Source: PALSA-1006 sp036171275 (GTDB lineage: Bacteria > Pseudomonadota > Gammaproteobacteria > Burkholderiales > Gallionellaceae). From it: DNA of 9,217 bases. The translations under genes and the position numbers were made by a program. The notes under the pieces are model-generated. The model made no database searches. It was not told the origin of the DNA and saw only the letters and a program-made list of their open reading frames with translations. The stretch is taken from NCBI GenBank assembly GCA_036171275.1, contig JAVHQT010000084.1, forward strand, positions 1 to 9,217, given 5' to 3'. Below are positions 7,336 through 9,217 of this stretch, piece by piece (within the stretch, counting starts at the first letter, position 1; every line of letters begins with the position of its first letter).

Positions 7336-7341
7336 CAATCC

Positions 7342-7746
7342 ATGCCTTGGAACATACTCTTTCACGATGATTTTCACGCCGAGTTTCAGGCGATGGACAG
7401 CACACTCCAAGATGAGTTACTTGCTCACGCCCGATTGCTTCAGGAGTATGGCCCGCATTTGGGCAGACCGACAGTGGATACACTCAAAGGTTCTAAGCAC
7501 GCAAATATGAAAGAGTTGCGTTTCGATTGTGAGGGCGGTGTTTGGCGAGTGGCCTTTGCGTTTGATACCGAACGTGCGGCAATTTTACTAGTGGGTGGTG
7601 ATAAAGGTGGCGCAGATCAGCGACGGTTTTATAAAAAGCTAATTTCCAGTGCGGATATGCGTTTTGACGAGCATTTGGCTTCGCTTAAAGAGGCTGAAGT
7701 TTCCAAGCAAGTAAAGGAGAAAAATCATGGCAAAAAATCTAAATGA
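7342..7746 (+). CDS. higB: Type II toxin, phage-derived Gp49-like (DUF891) / HigB type, RelE superfamily
   Basis: 134 aa. Proteins of this family are ribosome-dependent or free mRNA interferases that block translation when their antitoxin is lost. Visible hallmarks: WNILFHDDF first strand, helix around LLAHARLLQEYG (27-37), KELRF (K57-F61), WRVAFAFD (68-75), and the conserved ILLVGGDK (81-88) followed by RRFYKKLI (94-101). These are typical of DUF891/Gp49 members. The charged tail KEKNHGKKSK arises from codons overlapping the antitoxin ribosome binding site and start. No Shine-Dalgarno site precedes the ATG and the promoter start point lies about at it, so the toxin may be translated from a leaderless or nearly leaderless message. 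Toxin-first order fits higBA and also tad-ata systems; the symbol is therefore provisional. Confidence 0.88.
   Translation: MPWNILFHDDFHAEFQAMDSTLQDELLAHARLLQEYGPHLGRPTVDTLKGSKHANMKELRFDCEGGVWRVAFAFDTERAAILLVGGDKGGADQRRFYKKLISSADMRFDEHLASLKEAEVSKQVKEKNHGKKSK
7714..7720 (+). promoter_or_regulatory. Strong ribosome binding site of the antitoxin gene
   Basis: AAGGAGA lies 6 nt before the antitoxin ATG (7727), within the last codons of the toxin. Together with the lack of such a site before the toxin, this would favour more antitoxin than toxin from one mRNA. Confidence 0.8.
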
Positions 7747-8044
7747 GGTTATGGCGGCACTTCCGCCAATGCGTCGCGAAAAAGTGGAACAACGTGCAGG
7801 GGAATTAGCGACGCTTAAAGATTTACGCATCGCTGTCGCCCACACCCAACAAGACCTTGCCACCAGCCTAGGGGTTGGTCAAGACACCATTTCACGCATT
7901 GAGCGCCGGAGCGATTTACTGCTCTCTACGCTACGTCGCTATGTCGAAGCAATGGGAGGTCAACTTGAGTTGGTGGCGCGATTCCCTAATCGTCCGCCCG
8001 TGATTCTGGATCACGTTGCTGGCGTGCAATCCGCGAAACGATAA
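7727..8044 (+). CDS. higA: XRE-family antitoxin (HigA type) of the toxin-antitoxin pair
   Basis: 105 aa, predicted to bind and neutralise the preceding toxin and to repress their common promoter. A helical N-terminus (LNEVMAALPPMRREKVEQRA) precedes a Cro/CI-like HTH at about residues 33-75, with TQQDLATSLGVGQDTISRIE (40-59) as the helix-turn-helix core. The segment LRRYVEAMGGQLELVARF (69-86) is characteristic of antitoxins paired with Gp49-like toxins. The gene overlaps the toxin by 20 bp (7727-7746) and has a strong AAGGAGA site, supporting both the start and coupled expression. It ends 4 bp before the stop of a convergent gene. Confidence 0.88.
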   Translation: MAKNLNEVMAALPPMRREKVEQRAGELATLKDLRIAVAHTQQDLATSLGVGQDTISRIERRSDLLLSTLRRYVEAMGGQLELVARFPNRPPVILDHVAGVQSAKR

Positions 8045-8048
8045 TCGA

Positions 8049-8807
8049 CTATTCTTGCTTACCTCCTGTCTGCACGGAGCCGATTACTGCCTGCCCACCA
8101 TCAGCCACATGCACATGTTGCACGATCACATTCTGCGTCCCGCCTGTACGCAATTTATGCAGCGTGAGAACACCTTGCTGGAAAGTATTCATCATTTTGG
8201 CAGCAATCTGTAACCGTTTTAATTCGATAACTGGATCGCGATCATAGAGTGATTTTGTGGCTTGCTCATTAGCAATTTTGTGCGCAAGTGCAATTTCATG
8301 GGCAAGCAATTTCTCCATGCTATTCGATGCGCCAATCGTATCTGCCACGTCCAAGCCAATCGCCACAATATCGTTATCCCGCAACATTCTGCTGCGCCGT
8401 TCACTTGATTCAATGCCAACCAAGTCGGAATCAATCAGCGTATCTCTCATATAGCCCTTTGAGGTAGTCGCCTCGCCGAATCCATATGCCGCATTCTTAG
8501 CTCTCTGATTCCCTTGGATCTGCAGTGATTCAACCGCATGTCCATGCCAGTCAGATTCATTCTCCAGCTTTTGCGCTTCTACGAGTTCTCCTTCAATTTT
8601 CTTTCGGCGCGATCTAACTCGGGTTTCGCCATGTTCAATAATTTTGCTTACAGACTTCGTAACCAAATCACTGCCAGGCGTTGCTTCAGCCAAGCATGTA
8701 GCGCATAACCAGACTATTCCGCTATGCCAAAGCGTGTTGCCTAATGGAGGAGGTTGATTACACTTGCCGCAATTCGACGGTGGCAAGAATGAGCGAGTTC
8801 GCGCCAT
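8049..8807 (-). CDS. Protein of unknown function with N-terminal zinc-ribbon-like motif
   Basis: 252 aa; function not recognised. Four cysteines (C13, C16, C35, C38; CxxC-x18-CxxC, context NCGKC and LCATC) can form a zinc ribbon. A charged helical region follows (RVRSRRKKIEGELVEAQKLE), then MEKLLAHEIALAHKIANEQA and a segment with ELKRLQIAAKMMNTFQQGVL. The end, TQNVIVQHVHVADGGQAVIG, is a pattern I recall from uncharacterised proteobacterial proteins, often on mobile DNA. Its ATG overlaps the TAA of the upstream small gene (TAATG), with GGTGA 7 nt before it, so translation is probably coupled. There are no membrane segments or signal peptide. A nucleic-acid-binding or assembly role is possible but unproven. 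Confidence 0.85.
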   Translation of the reverse strand: MARTRSFLPPSNCGKCNQPPPLGNTLWHSGIVWLCATCLAEATPGSDLVTKSVSKIIEHGETRVRSRRKKIEGELVEAQKLENESDWHGHAVESLQIQGNQRAKNAAYGFGEATTSKGYMRDTLIDSDLVGIESSERRSRMLRDNDIVAIGLDVADTIGASNSMEKLLAHEIALAHKIANEQATKSLYDRDPVIELKRLQIAAKMMNTFQQGVLTLHKLRTGGTQNVIVQHVHVADGGQAVIGSVQTGGKQE

Positions 8808-9031
8808 TATTTCTTCACCCCGTTTCCGGATACGGCTTTATGCCCCGCCCTGATGAGGTCATCAATGACTCCTGCAATACACGGATCACCATAAGTTTGG
8901 TGATGTGCGATGATGGTCAGCACATCTGGCGCAGGAAAATAGTCAATACGCCGATGATTATTTCGATAACGTCGAATTCGCAGGGTTGCACTCGACGGCA
9001 TACGTTTGGATGAAGTTTCGTTAGGTTGCAT
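8807..9031 (-). CDS. Small basic protein of unknown function, possibly ribbon-helix-helix
   Basis: 74 aa from ATG 9031, or 80 aa from ATG 9049 (three bases after the stop of the preceding gene). I prefer 9031 because AAGGA (9043-9039) lies 7 nt before it, while the 9049 ATG has only a distant GGGAG. The N-terminal third is arginine-rich (LRIRRYRNNHRRIDYF). It is followed by two probable helices (APDVLTIIAHHQ and CIAGVIDDLIRAGH), a strand-helix-helix layout like a ribbon-helix-helix DNA-binding protein. That reading is inference; I see no decisive motif. It is the middle gene of a three-gene operon, coupled to the next gene by a TAATG overlap, and may be a regulator or a helper of its neighbour. 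Confidence 0.72.
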   Translation of the reverse strand: MQPNETSSKRMPSSATLRIRRYRNNHRRIDYFPAPDVLTIIAHHQTYGDPCIAGVIDDLIRAGHKAVSGNGVKK

Positions 9032-9038
9032 CTTGAGT

Positions 9039-9043
9039 TCCTT
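9039..9043 (-). promoter_or_regulatory. Ribosome binding site deciding the start of the small basic protein
   Basis: AAGGA on the minus strand lies 7 nt before ATG 9031 and downstream of the alternative ATG 9049. It therefore favours the shorter 74-aa product. Confidence 0.55.
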
Positions 9044-9052
9044 TTTCATAAT

Positions 9053-9217
9053 TCAGCTCGTACTCCCATTGTCATCGTGTAACGGGATAGTAGGCTGGAG
9101 TTGATTTAGTAATTCAATTAACTCTGGTAAGTCCGACTCTGGGATCCCAATACTTCTTTCGCCAATTTCACCGTTGTGGTGTTTCTTCGTAATGTAAATC
9201 CAGTGTTCAGATGAAAC
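9053..9217 (-). CDS. C-terminus of an unidentified protein (partial, enters from the right edge)
   Basis: 54 codons plus TGA (9055-9053) form an open frame to the window edge. The peptide includes WIYITKKHHNGEIGERSIGI, then PESDLPELIELLNQLQPTI and an acidic/polar end (HDDNGSTS). A beta-rich stretch followed by one amphipathic helix is visible. Codon use and the 3-nt gap to the next ATG (9049) support a real gene that heads the same operon. The family cannot be named from this fragment. The strand-helix layout loosely resembles PC4-like or other small nucleic-acid-binding folds, but this is weak. Confidence 0.65.
   Translation of the reverse strand, partial: VSSEHWIYITKKHHNGEIGERSIGIPESDLPELIELLNQLQPTIPLHDDNGSTS

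Noticed and set aside
7238..7483. Minus-strand open frame across the XRE-toxin junction
   Set aside because: It crosses the well-formed toxin promoter and the antisense of two recognised genes; no support.
8016..8213. Plus-strand open frame following the antitoxin
   Set aside because: Antisense to the 252-aa gene, with no start signal and no recognisable features.

Overview
The window is a piece of a proteobacterial chromosome (probably beta- or gammaproteobacterial; inferred from the protein families and from the style of the REP-like repeats, since there is no marker gene). Overall base composition is moderate. It looks like a defence or accessory island. There are no rRNA, tRNA, CRISPR or transposase genes.

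Left two thirds (1-6789, minus strand): a type III-like restriction-modification operon, read right to left. A very long adenine-specific DNA methyltransferase (Mod, 1119 aa, 6789 to 3430) overlaps by 8 bp a helicase-nuclease Res subunit (1082 aa, 3437 to 189). Five bases further on, a third small gene begins and runs off the left edge (183 to <1). Mod carries two in-frame REP-like palindromes in its C-terminal third and an AT-rich central block matching the probable target-recognition segment, so the gene looks mosaic.

Centre (6790-7285): a short divergent control region with three related GCCAG/CTGGC-type imperfect palindromes. It is followed on the plus strand by an XRE-family regulator that either starts at TTG or has lost its first residues through a 1-nt frameshift. 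The regulator is a candidate controller of the restriction operon.

Next (7286-8044, plus strand): a toxin-first type II toxin-antitoxin pair of HigBA/Tad-Ata type (Gp49-like DUF891/RelE-fold toxin plus XRE antitoxin). It has a well-formed sigma70 promoter whose predicted start point lies at or near the toxin ATG, and a strong ribosome-binding site for the antitoxin inside the end of the toxin gene.

Right end (8049-9217, minus strand): a tightly packed operon of three genes of unknown function entering from the right. These are the C-terminus of an acidic-ended protein, a 74-80 aa basic protein that may be a ribbon-helix-helix DNA binder, and a 252 aa protein with an N-terminal four-cysteine zinc-ribbon-like motif. 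It converges on the toxin-antitoxin pair with a 4-bp gap and no terminator hairpin. Coding density is very high. The longest non-coding stretch is about 165 bp (6790-6955).
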